Shown here: one piece after another, positions 1 through 8,603 of the stretch
How the letters are laid out: each line of letters starts with the position of its first letter
Numbering within the stretch: position 1 is the first letter of the stretch
NCBI RefSeq assembly: GCF_005221305.1
Contig: NZ_CP039887.1
Coordinates: 682,001 to 746,000 of the forward strand
DNA: 64,000 nt
Direction: 5' to 3'
Source: Neisseria subflava
Lineage (GTDB): Bacteria; Pseudomonadota; Gammaproteobacteria; Burkholderiales; Neisseriaceae
Position numbers and translations under genes: made by a program
The notes under the pieces: generated by a model
The model's input: the letters and a program-made list of their open reading frames with translations, nothing else
Database searches by the model: none
What the model was told of the DNA's origin: nothing

Positions 1-45
1 GTCTGAAAACGATGCAGCTATGCATTTGGTTTTCAGACGGCCTTT
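1..45. terminator. DUS inverted-repeat terminator cut by left edge
   Basis: GTCTGAAAAC at 1-10 pairs with GTTTTCAGAC at 29-38, and the right arm continues into a complete TTCAGACGGCCT. This is the end of a DUS hairpin closing a gene that lies to the left of the window. Confidence 0.7.
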
Positions 46-148
46 GTTTTTAATGTTTTTTTACGCTCTCTGTAAACAGGGTGCAAAATTCGTTTTAATA
101 TGGTAAAGTCTGATTTTAATAACTCGACGGTTTGAAGCCGTTACTCAG

Positions 149-259
149 GGGCTGTTTAAATTTAAAATCAGTTTTGTTGAAGCCGCATCAGATTTGCTAT
201 TGATGCATTCAGGAAAATTTCAGTCGTCAGGCTGATTTGGTTTTAAATTTAAGCAGCCC
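149..259. repeat. MITE-like imperfect inverted repeat upstream of hisZ
   Basis: The left arm (149-171) starts GGGCTGTTTAAATTT and the right arm (232-259) ends AAATTTAAGCAGCCC. The outer 15 bases match with one mismatch, and pairing continues inward after a 5-base bulge (GGTTT). The 60 bases between hold no ORF. It could be a small mobile repeat or an RNA structure in the hisZ leader. I saw no clear target-site duplication and it does not match the Correia-repeat ends I know. Confidence 0.45.
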
Positions 260-292
260 TTTATGTTTACAAAAAAACAGAGGTAGATTCTC

Positions 293-1450
293 ATGAAGTC
301 TTGGCAGCTTCCTGAACACGTTGCCGACGTGTTACCGACCAATGCCCGACAACTGGAAAGCGCCCGTGAGCGGCTATTGGCTTTGTTCCGCGTGCATGGT
401 TATGAATTGGTGCAACCGCCATTGATGGAATACAGCCATTCCTTATTGACGCATATCGATGCCGGTTTGTCTTTGAAAACCATTTTGGTCGTTGATCAGC
501 TCAGTGGCCGTCAACTCGGTATCCGCGCGGATATTACACCGCAGGTGGCGCGTATTGATGCCCACTTGCTTTCCGCCAATCAAGGCATTAACCGCTTATG
601 CTATGCAGGTTCAGTGCTTCATGCGCGGCCTGACGGATTGCTCAATATGCGCGAGCCTTTACAGGCCGGTGCGGAAATGTACGGCTTGGAAGGCATTGAA
701 GCGGATATTGAATTGATTGATTTGATGCTGAAAAGCATGAAAATCGCCGATATGGGCGAAGTTTTGCTTTCATTGGGTCATATCGGCGTATTCCGTGCTT
801 TGGCAAATGCCGCGCATTTGGATGAGCAGCAATCGGCAACCTTGCTTTCATCAATGCAGGACAAAGATGCCGAGGTCGTCAGCCAGTTGGTCAAAGAGTG
901 GAAACTCGACGGTATGTGGGCAAAAGCGTTTTCATTGTTGCCCCGACTGTACGGCGGTCGTGAAGTGCTGACTTTGGCTAGAGAGAAATTACCGGAATTG
1001 TCCGCAGTCAGTGCGGCCTTGGATGAATTGCAGGCAGTATGCGATGCGTTCCCAAATCAAAAAGTACATATCGATTTGTCGGAACTGCGCGTTGACAATT
1101 ACCATACCGGTTTGCTTTATGCGGCTTATGGTTCAAACCGTCATGATGCCGTGGCACGCGGCGGCCGTTATGACGGATTGGGCGGATACTTTGGACGCGC
1201 GCGTCCTGCAGCCGGATTCAGTTTTGATTTACGCAGCTTTATCGGCCGCCTTCCTGCTATCGGACGGGAATCCGTGGTGGCTGTCGATGTAAAAGACATG
1301 CCTGCGGCTCAAGAAGCGGTAGATGCTTTGCGCGAACAAGGACAATGTGTCGTTATCGATTACGGTATCGGCTATAACGGTTCGGAAGAGGTTACAGGCC
1401 GTCTGAAACAGGTAGACGGCGTTTGGAAAGTAATCGCTTTGAACGATTGA
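293..1450 (+). CDS. hisZ: ATP phosphoribosyltransferase regulatory subunit HisZ
   Basis: HisZ is a catalytically inactive paralogue of histidyl-tRNA synthetase. It binds the short form of HisG and is needed for the first step of histidine synthesis in the cytoplasm. The 385-residue length fits the family. A class II synthetase-like core is visible: the motif 2-like stretch IRADITPQVARIDA near residue 80 and the glycine-rich ARGGRYDGLGGYFGRARPAAG near 285-305. The start has an AGAGG ribosome site at 279-283. purA follows after 37 bases and reads the same way, an arrangement common in beta-proteobacteria. hisG is not in the window. A DUS core in the 3' end is read as GRLK. Confidence 0.93.
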   Translation: MKSWQLPEHVADVLPTNARQLESARERLLALFRVHGYELVQPPLMEYSHSLLTHIDAGLSLKTILVVDQLSGRQLGIRADITPQVARIDAHLLSANQGINRLCYAGSVLHARPDGLLNMREPLQAGAEMYGLEGIEADIELIDLMLKSMKIADMGEVLLSLGHIGVFRALANAAHLDEQQSATLLSSMQDKDAEVVSQLVKEWKLDGMWAKAFSLLPRLYGGREVLTLAREKLPELSAVSAALDELQAVCDAFPNQKVHIDLSELRVDNYHTGLLYAAYGSNRHDAVARGGRYDGLGGYFGRARPAAGFSFDLRSFIGRLPAIGRESVVAVDVKDMPAAQEAVDALREQGQCVVIDYGIGYNGSEEVTGRLKQVDGVWKVIALND

Positions 1451-1487
1451 GTTTTATTTTGAAATTTTGTATCTGAAATAAGGTTAG

Positions 1488-2792
1488 ATGGCTATGGCTA
1501 AAAATGTTGTCGTAATCGGTGCCCAATGGGGTGATGAAGGCAAAGGTAAGATTGTTGACTGGCTGGCGGAAGAAACCAGTGGTGTAGTACGTTTCCAAGG
1601 CGGCCACAATGCCGGCCATACTTTGGTCGTCGGTGGCAAAAAAACCATTTTGCGCCTGATTCCAAGCGGCATTTTGCATGAGACTTTGGACTGCTTCATC
1701 GGCTCAGGTGTTGTCGTTTCTCCTGAAGCATTGTTGGGCGAAATCGATGAATTGAACGCTGCCGGTGTGAAAAACGTCGAAGGCCGTCTGAAAATTGCGC
1801 CAACCTGCCCATTGATTCTGCCTTACCACATCGCGCTTGATCAAGCTCGCGAAGCTTCCCGGGGTAAAGGCAAAATTGGTACAACCGGTCGCGGCATCGG
1901 CCCCGCTTATGAAGATAAAGTTGCCCGCCGCGCGATTCGCGTGGTGGACTTGTTGCACCCTGAAAAACTGGTTGAGAAACTGGAAGCTGTTTTGGCTTAT
2001 TACAATGTTCAGTTGCAACACCTGCACAATGCCGAGCCGGTAAAAGTTGAAGATGTGATGGCGGTCATTGAAAAAGTTGCACCGCGCATTACGCCGATGA
2101 TTACCGATGTTTCCCGTGTTTTGAACGAGAAAAACCGAAAAGGCGAAAGCCTGTTGTTTGAAGGTGCACAAGGTACGTTGCTGGACATCGACTACGGTAC
2201 TTATCCGTTTGTGACTTCCTCCAACTGCTTGGCTGGTGCCGCTTCTGCCGGTGCAGGTGTAGGTCCGCAAATGCTGGATTACGTTTTGGGTATCGTTAAA
2301 GCCTATACTACCCGCGTGGGTTCCGGCCCATTCCCGACTGAATTGTTTGACGAAGTGGGCGCAGGCTTGGCTGAACGCGGCCATGAATTCGGCTCTGTAA
2401 CCGGTCGTGCGCGTCGTTGTGGCTGGTTTGACGCGGCTGCTCTGAAACGCTCTATTCAAGTTAACGGCATTTCCGGCATGTGCATTACCAAGCTGGACGT
2501 GATGGACGGTATTGAGAACATCAATATCTGTGTAGGTTATGAATTGCCTGATGGCAGCAAAACCGACATTCTGCCTTGCGGCTCCGATGCGGTAGAAACC
2601 TGCAAACCGATTTACGAAACCATGCAGGGTTGGAGCGAGTCGACTTTCGGCGTGAAAGAATATGACAAGCTGCCTGAAAACGCTAAAGCTTATCTGAAAC
2701 GTATTGAAGAAGTGTGCGGTGCACCTGTAGCCATTGTTTCAACTGGTCCTGACCGTGAAGAAACCATCGTTTTGCACCACCCGTTTGCTTAA
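1488..2792 (+). CDS. purA: Adenylosuccinate synthetase
   Basis: PurA joins IMP and aspartate with GTP to make adenylosuccinate, the first committed step to AMP. The N-terminal GTP-binding loop GAQWGDEGKGK, the GGHNAGHT segment near residue 40 and GTTGRGIGPAYEDK near residue 130 are family signatures. The length (434 aa) is normal. Two in-frame starts lie 6 bases apart (1488 and 1494). The AAGG at 1480-1483 is better spaced for the second, which gives the usual MAKNVVVIG start. Probably co-transcribed with hisZ. A DUS hairpin follows at 2806-2839. Confidence 0.97.
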   Translation: MAMAKNVVVIGAQWGDEGKGKIVDWLAEETSGVVRFQGGHNAGHTLVVGGKKTILRLIPSGILHETLDCFIGSGVVVSPEALLGEIDELNAAGVKNVEGRLKIAPTCPLILPYHIALDQAREASRGKGKIGTTGRGIGPAYEDKVARRAIRVVDLLHPEKLVEKLEAVLAYYNVQLQHLHNAEPVKVEDVMAVIEKVAPRITPMITDVSRVLNEKNRKGESLLFEGAQGTLLDIDYGTYPFVTSSNCLAGAASAGAGVGPQMLDYVLGIVKAYTTRVGSGPFPTELFDEVGAGLAERGHEFGSVTGRARRCGWFDAAALKRSIQVNGISGMCITKLDVMDGIENINICVGYELPDGSKTDILPCGSDAVETCKPIYETMQGWSESTFGVKEYDKLPENAKAYLKRIEEVCGAPVAIVSTGPDREETIVLHHPFA

Positions 2793-2805
2793 TTGATTAA
2801 GTGAA

Positions 2806-2839
2806 TAAAAGGCCGTCTGAATGTTTCAGACGGCCTTTT
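2806..2839. terminator. DUS inverted-repeat terminator after purA
   Basis: AAAAGGCCGTCTGAA and TTCAGACGGCCTTTT face each other across a short loop, with a T-rich right arm. A second perfect 10 bp hairpin (AGCCCTGAAG / CTTCAGGGCT, 2862-2890) follows without a T-run. Together they separate purA from pflB. Confidence 0.85.
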
Positions 2840-2952
2840 ATATGAAATGCAATAAAAATTCAGCCCTGAAGGATGTCTGTCTTCAGGGCTTAATTTCGTA
2901 TTCTACGCCGTTTTTAAACGCGAGTGTTTGGAAACCGAGATGTAGTGCCAAG

Positions 2953-2981
2953 TAACAATTATTCTCATTGATGTAAGTCAA
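2953..2981 (+). promoter_or_regulatory. Putative Fur box and FNR box upstream of pflB
   Basis: TTGATGTAAGTCAA at 2968-2981 matches the FNR consensus TTGATNNNNATCAA at all but one position. Immediately upstream, 2953-2967 read on the minus strand is TGAGAATAATTGTTA, which matches 11 of the 14 fixed positions of the Fur 7-1-7 motif TGATAATNATTATCA. Both lie 115-145 bases before the pflB start. FNR control suits an oxygen-sensitive enzyme. The Fur site is weaker. Confidence 0.55.
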
Positions 2982-3095
2982 GAAAAGGCTAGTCTGTAAT
3001 TTTATTTCAAGAAAACTCCTGTAAATGGAAGGGTATTAGTGCTATCCTTTCAGAAAATTTACGGTCTATATTTTCAATAAAATTAGGAGCTTGAT

Positions 3096-5381
3096 ATGTC
3101 AAATGATGTTCAGCAACGTCCAGCCGCTTGGGAAGGTTTTACTGGTGGCAACTGGGAAACCAACGTAGATGTTCGCGATTTTATTCAGAAAAACTACACG
3201 CCTTATGAAGGCGATGCTTCTTTCTTGGCACCAGCAACCGAAGCCACAACTAAACTGTGGGCAGACGTATTGGAAGGCATTAAAGTAGAAAACCGTACGC
3301 ACGAGCCGTACAAAATCGACGCGCAAATCGTCTCCGGTATTACCAGTCATGCTCCAGGCTATATCGACAAAAATTTGGAAACCATCGTCGGCCTGCAAAC
3401 AGACGAGCCTTTGAAACGCTCTATCATGCCGTTTGGCGGTTTGAAAATGGTGCAAGACGCGTGCAAAGTGTACAACGTTGAGTTGAACCCTGAAGTCAGC
3501 GAAATTTTCACTAAATACCGCAAAACCCATAACCAAGGCGTGTTTGACGTTTACACTCCTGACATCCGCCGTTGCCGTAAATCAGGCGTGATTACCGGTC
3601 TGCCGGATGCTTATGGCCGTGGCCGTATTATTGGTGACTACCGTCGTGTTGCATTGTACGGTATCGACTTCTTGATGAAAGACAAACTTAACCAGTTCAA
3701 TTCACTGCAAGCCGATTTGGAAAACGGTGTGGACTTGGAAGAAGTGATCCGCCGTCGTGAAGAAATCAACGAACAATACAAAGCCTTGGGTCAAATGAAA
3801 GAAATGGCGGCTTCTTACGGCTACGACATTTCCGGCCCTGCAAAAAATGCACAAGAAGCCATCCAATGGACTTACTTTGCCTACCTTGCCGCCGTTAAAT
3901 CTCAAAACGGCGCAGCGATGTCCTTCGGCCGTGTGTCTTCGTTCTTGGATATTTATATCGAACGCGACCTGAAAAACGGTGTGATTACCGAAACCCAAGC
4001 GCAAGAATTTATCGACCACTTGGTGATGAAACTGCGTATGGTCCGTTTCCTGCGTACGCCCGAATACGACCAACTCTTCTCCGGCGACCCGATTTGGGCA
4101 ACCGAATCCATCGGCGGTATGGGCTTGGATGGCCGTACCTTGGTAACGCGCACCAACTTCCGCGTGCTGCACACCTTGTACAACATGGGTCCATCTCCTG
4201 AGCCAAACATCACTGTATTGTGGTCTGAACAACTGCCGCAAGGATTTAAAGAGTACTGCGCCAAAGTATCCATCGACACTTCGTCTATCCAATACGAAAA
4301 CGACGACTTGATGCGTCCTGACTTTAATAGCGACGACTACGCCATTGCCTGCTGCGTCAGCCCGATGGTGGTCGGCAAACAAATGCAGTTCTTCGGCGCA
4401 CGTGCCAACTTGGCTAAAACTCTGCTGTACGCAATCAACGGCGGCGTGGATGAAAAATCTAAAGAGCAAGTTGGTCCGAAAACCGAGCCGATTATGGACG
4501 AAGTTTTGGACTACGACACTGTCTTTGAGCGCATGGACAAATTCATGGATTGGTTGGCAACCCAATACGTTACCGCGCTGAACATTATTCACTACATGCA
4601 CGACAAATACAGCTACGAAGCCGCGTTGATGGCGTTGCATGACCGTGACGTGAAACGTACGATGGCATGCGGTATCGCCGGTTTGTCTGTGGCCGCCGAC
4701 TCACTGTCCGCCATCAAATACGCCAAAGTCAAACCGATTCGCGACGAAAACGGTATTGCCGTCGACTTTGAAATCGAAGGCGAATACCCGCAGTTCGGTA
4801 ACAACGACGACCGCGTGGACGATATTGCCTGCGACTTGGTGGAACGCTTCATGAAAAAAGTGGCAACCCACAAAACTTACCGCAACGCAACGCCGACTCA
4901 GTCCGTACTGACCATTACTTCCAACGTTGTTTACGGTAAGAAAACCGGTAATACTCCAGACGGCCGCCGTGCAGGTGCTCCGTTTGGTCCGGGTGCAAAC
5001 CCAATGCACGGCCGTGACGTCAACGGTGCAGTCGCTTCATTGACTTCCGTAGCCAAACTGCCATTTGAGTTTGCCAAAGACGGTATTTCTTATACCTTCT
5101 CCATTATTCCAGGCGCGTTGGGTAAAGACGAGCATTCTCGCGAACGCAACCTTGCCGGTCTGATGGACGGTTATTTCCACCATGAAGACGGTATTTTGGA
5201 AGGCGGTCAACACTTGAACGTCAACGTATTGAATCGCGAGACTTTGGAAGATGCGATGCACCATCCGGAGAAATATCCGCAGTTGACCATTCGTGTGTCC
5301 GGTTATGCGGTTCGCTTCAACTCGCTGACCCGCGAACAACAGCTTGACGTGATTACCCGTACGTTCACAGAAACCATGTAA
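3096..5381 (+). CDS. pflB: Formate acetyltransferase (pyruvate formate-lyase)
   Basis: PflB is a glycyl radical enzyme that splits pyruvate with CoA into acetyl-CoA and formate during anaerobic growth. The adjacent active-site cysteines are visible in AIACCVSPM near residue 420, and the radical glycine in RVSGYAVRF near the C-terminus. At 761 residues it is full length. GGAG precedes the ATG. The activase gene follows on the same strand with a DUS hairpin between them, so the two may be partly uncoupled. An FNR-like box upstream suggests induction at low oxygen. Confidence 0.97.
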   Translation: MSNDVQQRPAAWEGFTGGNWETNVDVRDFIQKNYTPYEGDASFLAPATEATTKLWADVLEGIKVENRTHEPYKIDAQIVSGITSHAPGYIDKNLETIVGLQTDEPLKRSIMPFGGLKMVQDACKVYNVELNPEVSEIFTKYRKTHNQGVFDVYTPDIRRCRKSGVITGLPDAYGRGRIIGDYRRVALYGIDFLMKDKLNQFNSLQADLENGVDLEEVIRRREEINEQYKALGQMKEMAASYGYDISGPAKNAQEAIQWTYFAYLAAVKSQNGAAMSFGRVSSFLDIYIERDLKNGVITETQAQEFIDHLVMKLRMVRFLRTPEYDQLFSGDPIWATESIGGMGLDGRTLVTRTNFRVLHTLYNMGPSPEPNITVLWSEQLPQGFKEYCAKVSIDTSSIQYENDDLMRPDFNSDDYAIACCVSPMVVGKQMQFFGARANLAKTLLYAINGGVDEKSKEQVGPKTEPIMDEVLDYDTVFERMDKFMDWLATQYVTALNIIHYMHDKYSYEAALMALHDRDVKRTMACGIAGLSVAADSLSAIKYAKVKPIRDENGIAVDFEIEGEYPQFGNNDDRVDDIACDLVERFMKKVATHKTYRNATPTQSVLTITSNVVYGKKTGNTPDGRRAGAPFGPGANPMHGRDVNGAVASLTSVAKLPFEFAKDGISYTFSIIPGALGKDEHSRERNLAGLMDGYFHHEDGILEGGQHLNVNVLNRETLEDAMHHPEKYPQLTIRVSGYAVRFNSLTREQQLDVITRTFTETM

Positions 5382-5443
5382 TCCGAGTGGGGAAACAAAC
5401 CAGAAGCTAAATTTGCATTTGGTTTGTTTTGAAACAAAGCTCC

Positions 5444-5475
5444 AAGGCCGTCTGAAATGTTCAGACGGCCTTTAT
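5444..5475. terminator. DUS inverted-repeat hairpin between pflB and pflA
   Basis: AAGGCCGTCTGAA and TTCAGACGGCCTT flank a very short loop and are followed by TTTATTAT. It probably ends part of the pflB transcript, lowering activase expression relative to the enzyme. Confidence 0.75.
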
Positions 5476-5520
5476 TATCGTACAATCCATATAAGCAAAA
5501 ACATTTTTGAGCCGAACACT

Positions 5521-6327
5521 ATGTCCACGACTTTTGCCATTACCCCCAAGCCGGAACTGAAAGACCTTGGCCACCGTCACTATAACGGCAAAGGCATTAT
5601 TCATTCGATTGAATCTTGCGGTGCTGTCGATGGTCCGGGCTTGCGCTACGTGCTCTTTTTGCAAGGTTGTCTGATGCGCTGCCTGTATTGCCATAATCGC
5701 GACACATGGGATCTCCATACCGAGCAGGCGCAGGAATTGGATGTGGCAACCGTGATGAAGCAGGTCATGACCTATCGTCATTATCTGCGTGCGACAGGCG
5801 GAGGCGTAACGGCAACCGGCGGCGAGCCGTTATTGCAATATGAGTTTGTACGCGATTGGTTTACGGCCTGTCGGGAACACGATATCCATACCTGTCTCGA
5901 CAGCAATGGCTATGCTTTGCACTATGACTCGATTTTGGATGATTTGCTCGCTCATACCAATTTGGTCATGCTCGACTTAAAACAAATCGATCCTGAAATT
6001 CATAAAGTACTTGTCGGTATCCCTAATACCAAAACGCTGAAATTTGCACGCTATCTTGCGGAACGCAATCAGCCGACACGGGTACGTTATGTGGTTGTTC
6101 CCGGTTATACCGATGATGAGCGTTCAGCGCATTTATTGGGTGAGTTTATCGGTGATATGGATAATGTCGAAATGGTCGAGCTTTTGCCGTATCACGAATT
6201 GGGCGCACATAAATGGGCTTTGTGCGGCGATGAATACAAATTAAAAGGCGTACATCCGCCGCCTAAAGAAACCATTTTGAAAATCAAAGAAATATTAGAG
6301 AGCTACGGAAAAAACATTATTTATTAA
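5521..6327 (+). CDS. pflA: Pyruvate formate-lyase activating enzyme
   Basis: This radical SAM enzyme installs the glycyl radical on PflB. The iron-sulfur cysteines are in GCLMRCLYCHNRDTW (CxxxCxxC, near residue 45), followed by the GGEPLLQ SAM-binding segment. I chose the ATG at 5521 (268 aa). The open frame extends upstream to 5413, but that part runs across the DUS hairpin. Its position directly after pflB supports the call. Confidence 0.95.
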   Translation: MSTTFAITPKPELKDLGHRHYNGKGIIHSIESCGAVDGPGLRYVLFLQGCLMRCLYCHNRDTWDLHTEQAQELDVATVMKQVMTYRHYLRATGGGVTATGGEPLLQYEFVRDWFTACREHDIHTCLDSNGYALHYDSILDDLLAHTNLVMLDLKQIDPEIHKVLVGIPNTKTLKFARYLAERNQPTRVRYVVVPGYTDDERSAHLLGEFIGDMDNVEMVELLPYHELGAHKWALCGDEYKLKGVHPPPKETILKIKEILESYGKNIIY

Positions 6328-6331
6328 AACA

Positions 6332-6380
6332 GAAAAAGGCCGTCTGAAACGAAATAATCAGTTTCGGACGGCCTTTTTAT
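6332..6380. terminator. DUS hairpin between convergent pflA and proS
   Basis: AAAAAGGCCGTCTGAAAC pairs with GTTTCGGACGGCCTTTTT. The right arm has one changed base (TTCGGACGGCC), which costs uptake-motif identity but leaves a G:U pair in RNA. It can serve both converging genes. Confidence 0.8.
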
Positions 6381-6393
6381 GATTGAAAAAGAC

Positions 6394-8106
6394 TTAAGCG
6401 TTCAATGCAGTCAGAACCTTGGCGACAACTTCTGATACCGCAACGGCTTGAGCCTGATTGTCACGGCGTTCGGCATATTCGACATTGCCTTCTTTCAATG
6501 CGCGATCGCCGATTACGATGCGGTGAGGAATACCCAACAGCTCGGAGTCATTCAGCAATACGCCCGCACGTTCGTCTCGGTCATCCAACAATACATCCGC
6601 ACCGGCAGCCAAAAGCTCGGCATAGATTTTGTCAGCGGCTTCGCGTACGGCTTCTGATTTTTTGTAGTTCATCGGCACGATAACGACTTCAAACGGCGCC
6701 ATTGCTTTGGTCCAAACAATGCCTTTTTCGTCGTTGTTTTGCTCGATGGCGGCAGCCACAACGCGGGTAATACCGATACCGTAGCAGCCCATTTCCATGA
6801 TTTGGGATTTACCGTTATTGTCCAAGAAGCTGACATTCATGGCTTGGGTATATTTGTTGCGTAATTGGAAAACGTGACCGACTTCAATACCGCGCGCCAG
6901 TTTCAGACGGCCTTGTTCGTCGGGGCTGATGTCGCCTTCGATGACATTGCGTAAATCGACAAATTCAGGCTCGGCAGCATCGCGACCGAAGTTGAAGCCG
7001 GTATAGTGGTAGTCGTCTTCGTTCGCACCAATCACCCAGTCTGCCCCTTTTTCGGTGGCAAAATCAGCATAGACTTTACCTTTGAAGTTGATAGGGCCGA
7101 GAGAGCCGCCGTTTGCGCCGAACTGTTCAACAATCGCGGCAGGGCTTGCCATGGTCAGTGGCGATTTCACGCCGGCCAGTTTTTCTGCCTTGATGTCGTT
7201 AAATTCATGGTCGCCACGCAACAGCAGCAGGACGAGTTCGCCTTCGTTTTCGCCTTCAACCACGATGGATTTGAGGGTTTGTTCAACTGGAATATTGAGG
7301 AATTCAACCAAAGATTCAATGGTTTTAACGTTTGGCGTATGTACTTTGGTCAACTCGGCCTGAGCAGCGGCGCGTTCGCCTTTAAGCGGCAAAGTCGGTG
7401 CCAATTCGATATTGGCGGCGTAATCGGAAGTGTCGCTATATGCAATAACGTCTTCGCCGCTTTCAGCCAACACTTGGAATTCGTGAGAGCCGGTACCGCC
7501 GATGCTGCCGGTATCTGCGGCAACAGGACGGAATTTCAAACCCAAACGGGTGAAGATATGGCAGTAAGCGTCATACATATCTTGATAGGTCGTCTGAAGC
7601 GAGGCATAGTCGGCATGGAAGGAATAAGCGTCTTTCATGACAAACTCGCGCGCGCGCATCACACCAAAGCGCGGACGCACTTCATCGCGGAATTTGGTTT
7701 GGATGTGGTAAAAGTTTTTTGGCAGTTGTTTGTAGCTGTTGACTTCTTTGCGCACGATGTCGGCAATCACTTCTTCACAAGTCGGACCCATGCAGAAATC
7801 GCGGTCATGACGGTCTTTCAGGCGCAGCAGTTCTTTACCGTAAAACTCCCAGCGGCCGGATTCCTGCCACAGTTCGGCAGGTTGTACCACCGGCATCAGC
7901 AGCTCCACGCTACCTGCACGGGCCATTTCTTCACGCACGATATTTTCAACTTTGCGCAATACGCGCAGGCCCATCGGCATCCAAGTATAAAGACCGGATG
8001 CGTTGGCTTTGATCAAGCCGGCACGAATCATCAGCTTGTGGCTGGCAAGTGCGGCTTCGGCAGGGGCTTCTTTAAGGGTAGAAATGAAGAACTGGGAGGC
8101 TTTCAT
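6394..8106 (-). CDS. proS: Prolyl-tRNA synthetase
   Basis: ProS charges tRNA-Pro. It is the bacterial class II form with an editing insertion, 570 aa from the chosen start MKASQFFISTLKEAP. Class II motifs are visible: PMGLRVLRKVENIVREEM near residue 50, FRDEVRPRFGVMRAREFVMKDAYS near 140-165, and EMGCYGIGITRVVAAAIEQ near 440. The insertion domain lies between, with the TGSIGGTGSHEF segment just before it. The open frame continues 25 codons further upstream, but those residues are not family-like. Confidence 0.96.
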   Translation of the reverse strand: MKASQFFISTLKEAPAEAALASHKLMIRAGLIKANASGLYTWMPMGLRVLRKVENIVREEMARAGSVELLMPVVQPAELWQESGRWEFYGKELLRLKDRHDRDFCMGPTCEEVIADIVRKEVNSYKQLPKNFYHIQTKFRDEVRPRFGVMRAREFVMKDAYSFHADYASLQTTYQDMYDAYCHIFTRLGLKFRPVAADTGSIGGTGSHEFQVLAESGEDVIAYSDTSDYAANIELAPTLPLKGERAAAQAELTKVHTPNVKTIESLVEFLNIPVEQTLKSIVVEGENEGELVLLLLRGDHEFNDIKAEKLAGVKSPLTMASPAAIVEQFGANGGSLGPINFKGKVYADFATEKGADWVIGANEDDYHYTGFNFGRDAAEPEFVDLRNVIEGDISPDEQGRLKLARGIEVGHVFQLRNKYTQAMNVSFLDNNGKSQIMEMGCYGIGITRVVAAAIEQNNDEKGIVWTKAMAPFEVVIVPMNYKKSEAVREAADKIYAELLAAGADVLLDDRDERAGVLLNDSELLGIPHRIVIGDRALKEGNVEYAERRDNQAQAVAVSEVVAKVLTALNA

Positions 8107-8250
8107 GGCGTATTTTTCTTTCTTAAAAATAAGTGCGTATTGTAACGCAAAATGTATGGCTGCGTGTCTTTTGAATGGCACCTGATGAAATCGGCCGTTG
8201 TTTCACAGAGCTTTTGATTCGGGGCGATTTCTAGGGATGTCAACCCTAAT

Positions 8251-8453
8251 TTATGCACAAAGCCGCATAACCTTGTTTTACCTATAAATTTTCACTGTAT
8301 GATTATAGTAAAATCTTATAAATATAACTATTTGATTTTATTATGTTTTATTTGATTAAATTTTAGTCAATTTAAGACTTGGTTTGTTCCTAAAGAAAAT
8401 TTTACGATTACCCAAAGCTTATCAACAGATTTATCCACAGAGATTGTGTATAG
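8251..8453. other. Cluster of DnaA-box-like sites with AT-rich stretch (oriC-like)
   Basis: This 497-base gap between proS and the next gene holds no convincing ORF. It contains TTATGCACA (8251-8259) and TTATCCACA (8431-8439), both exact to TTATNCACA. TTATCAACA (8419-8427) and, on the minus strand, CTATACACA (8445-8453) each have one mismatch. About 120 very AT-rich bases (8281-8400) lie between the first box and the rest. This layout resembles a bacterial replication origin or a DnaA-titration site. No dnaA, dnaN or gyrB is in the window. Confidence 0.45.
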
Positions 8454-8603
8454 ATTTTAAATGCCGTCGGCGTAATGATTTCGCATGATTGGTAAGTCTT
8501 GTTTAAAGCAGATTTGGTTGCCCTAATAAAGATGGGGCAACAACACGATGGACAGGTTTTGCGCTAACATTCTGCTTATTGCTGTTTCCTCACAAGGAAT
8601 AAA

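Noticed and set aside
149..259. Correia (NEMIS) element
   Set aside because: The ends do not match the Correia terminal repeats I know, and the element's sequence is different, so it is reported only as an unclassified inverted repeat.
1704..2459. 251-codon minus-strand frame opposite purA
   Set aside because: Antisense shadow of a full-length PurA with intact motifs.
3099..5009. Long minus-strand open frames opposite pflB
   Set aside because: They lie wholly inside a well-supported gene, with no ribosome sites or family motifs; they reflect codon bias on the coding strand.
7006..8145. 379-codon plus-strand frame opposite proS
   Set aside because: It is antisense to a clear prolyl-tRNA synthetase and its product is Phe/His-rich without any recognisable domain.
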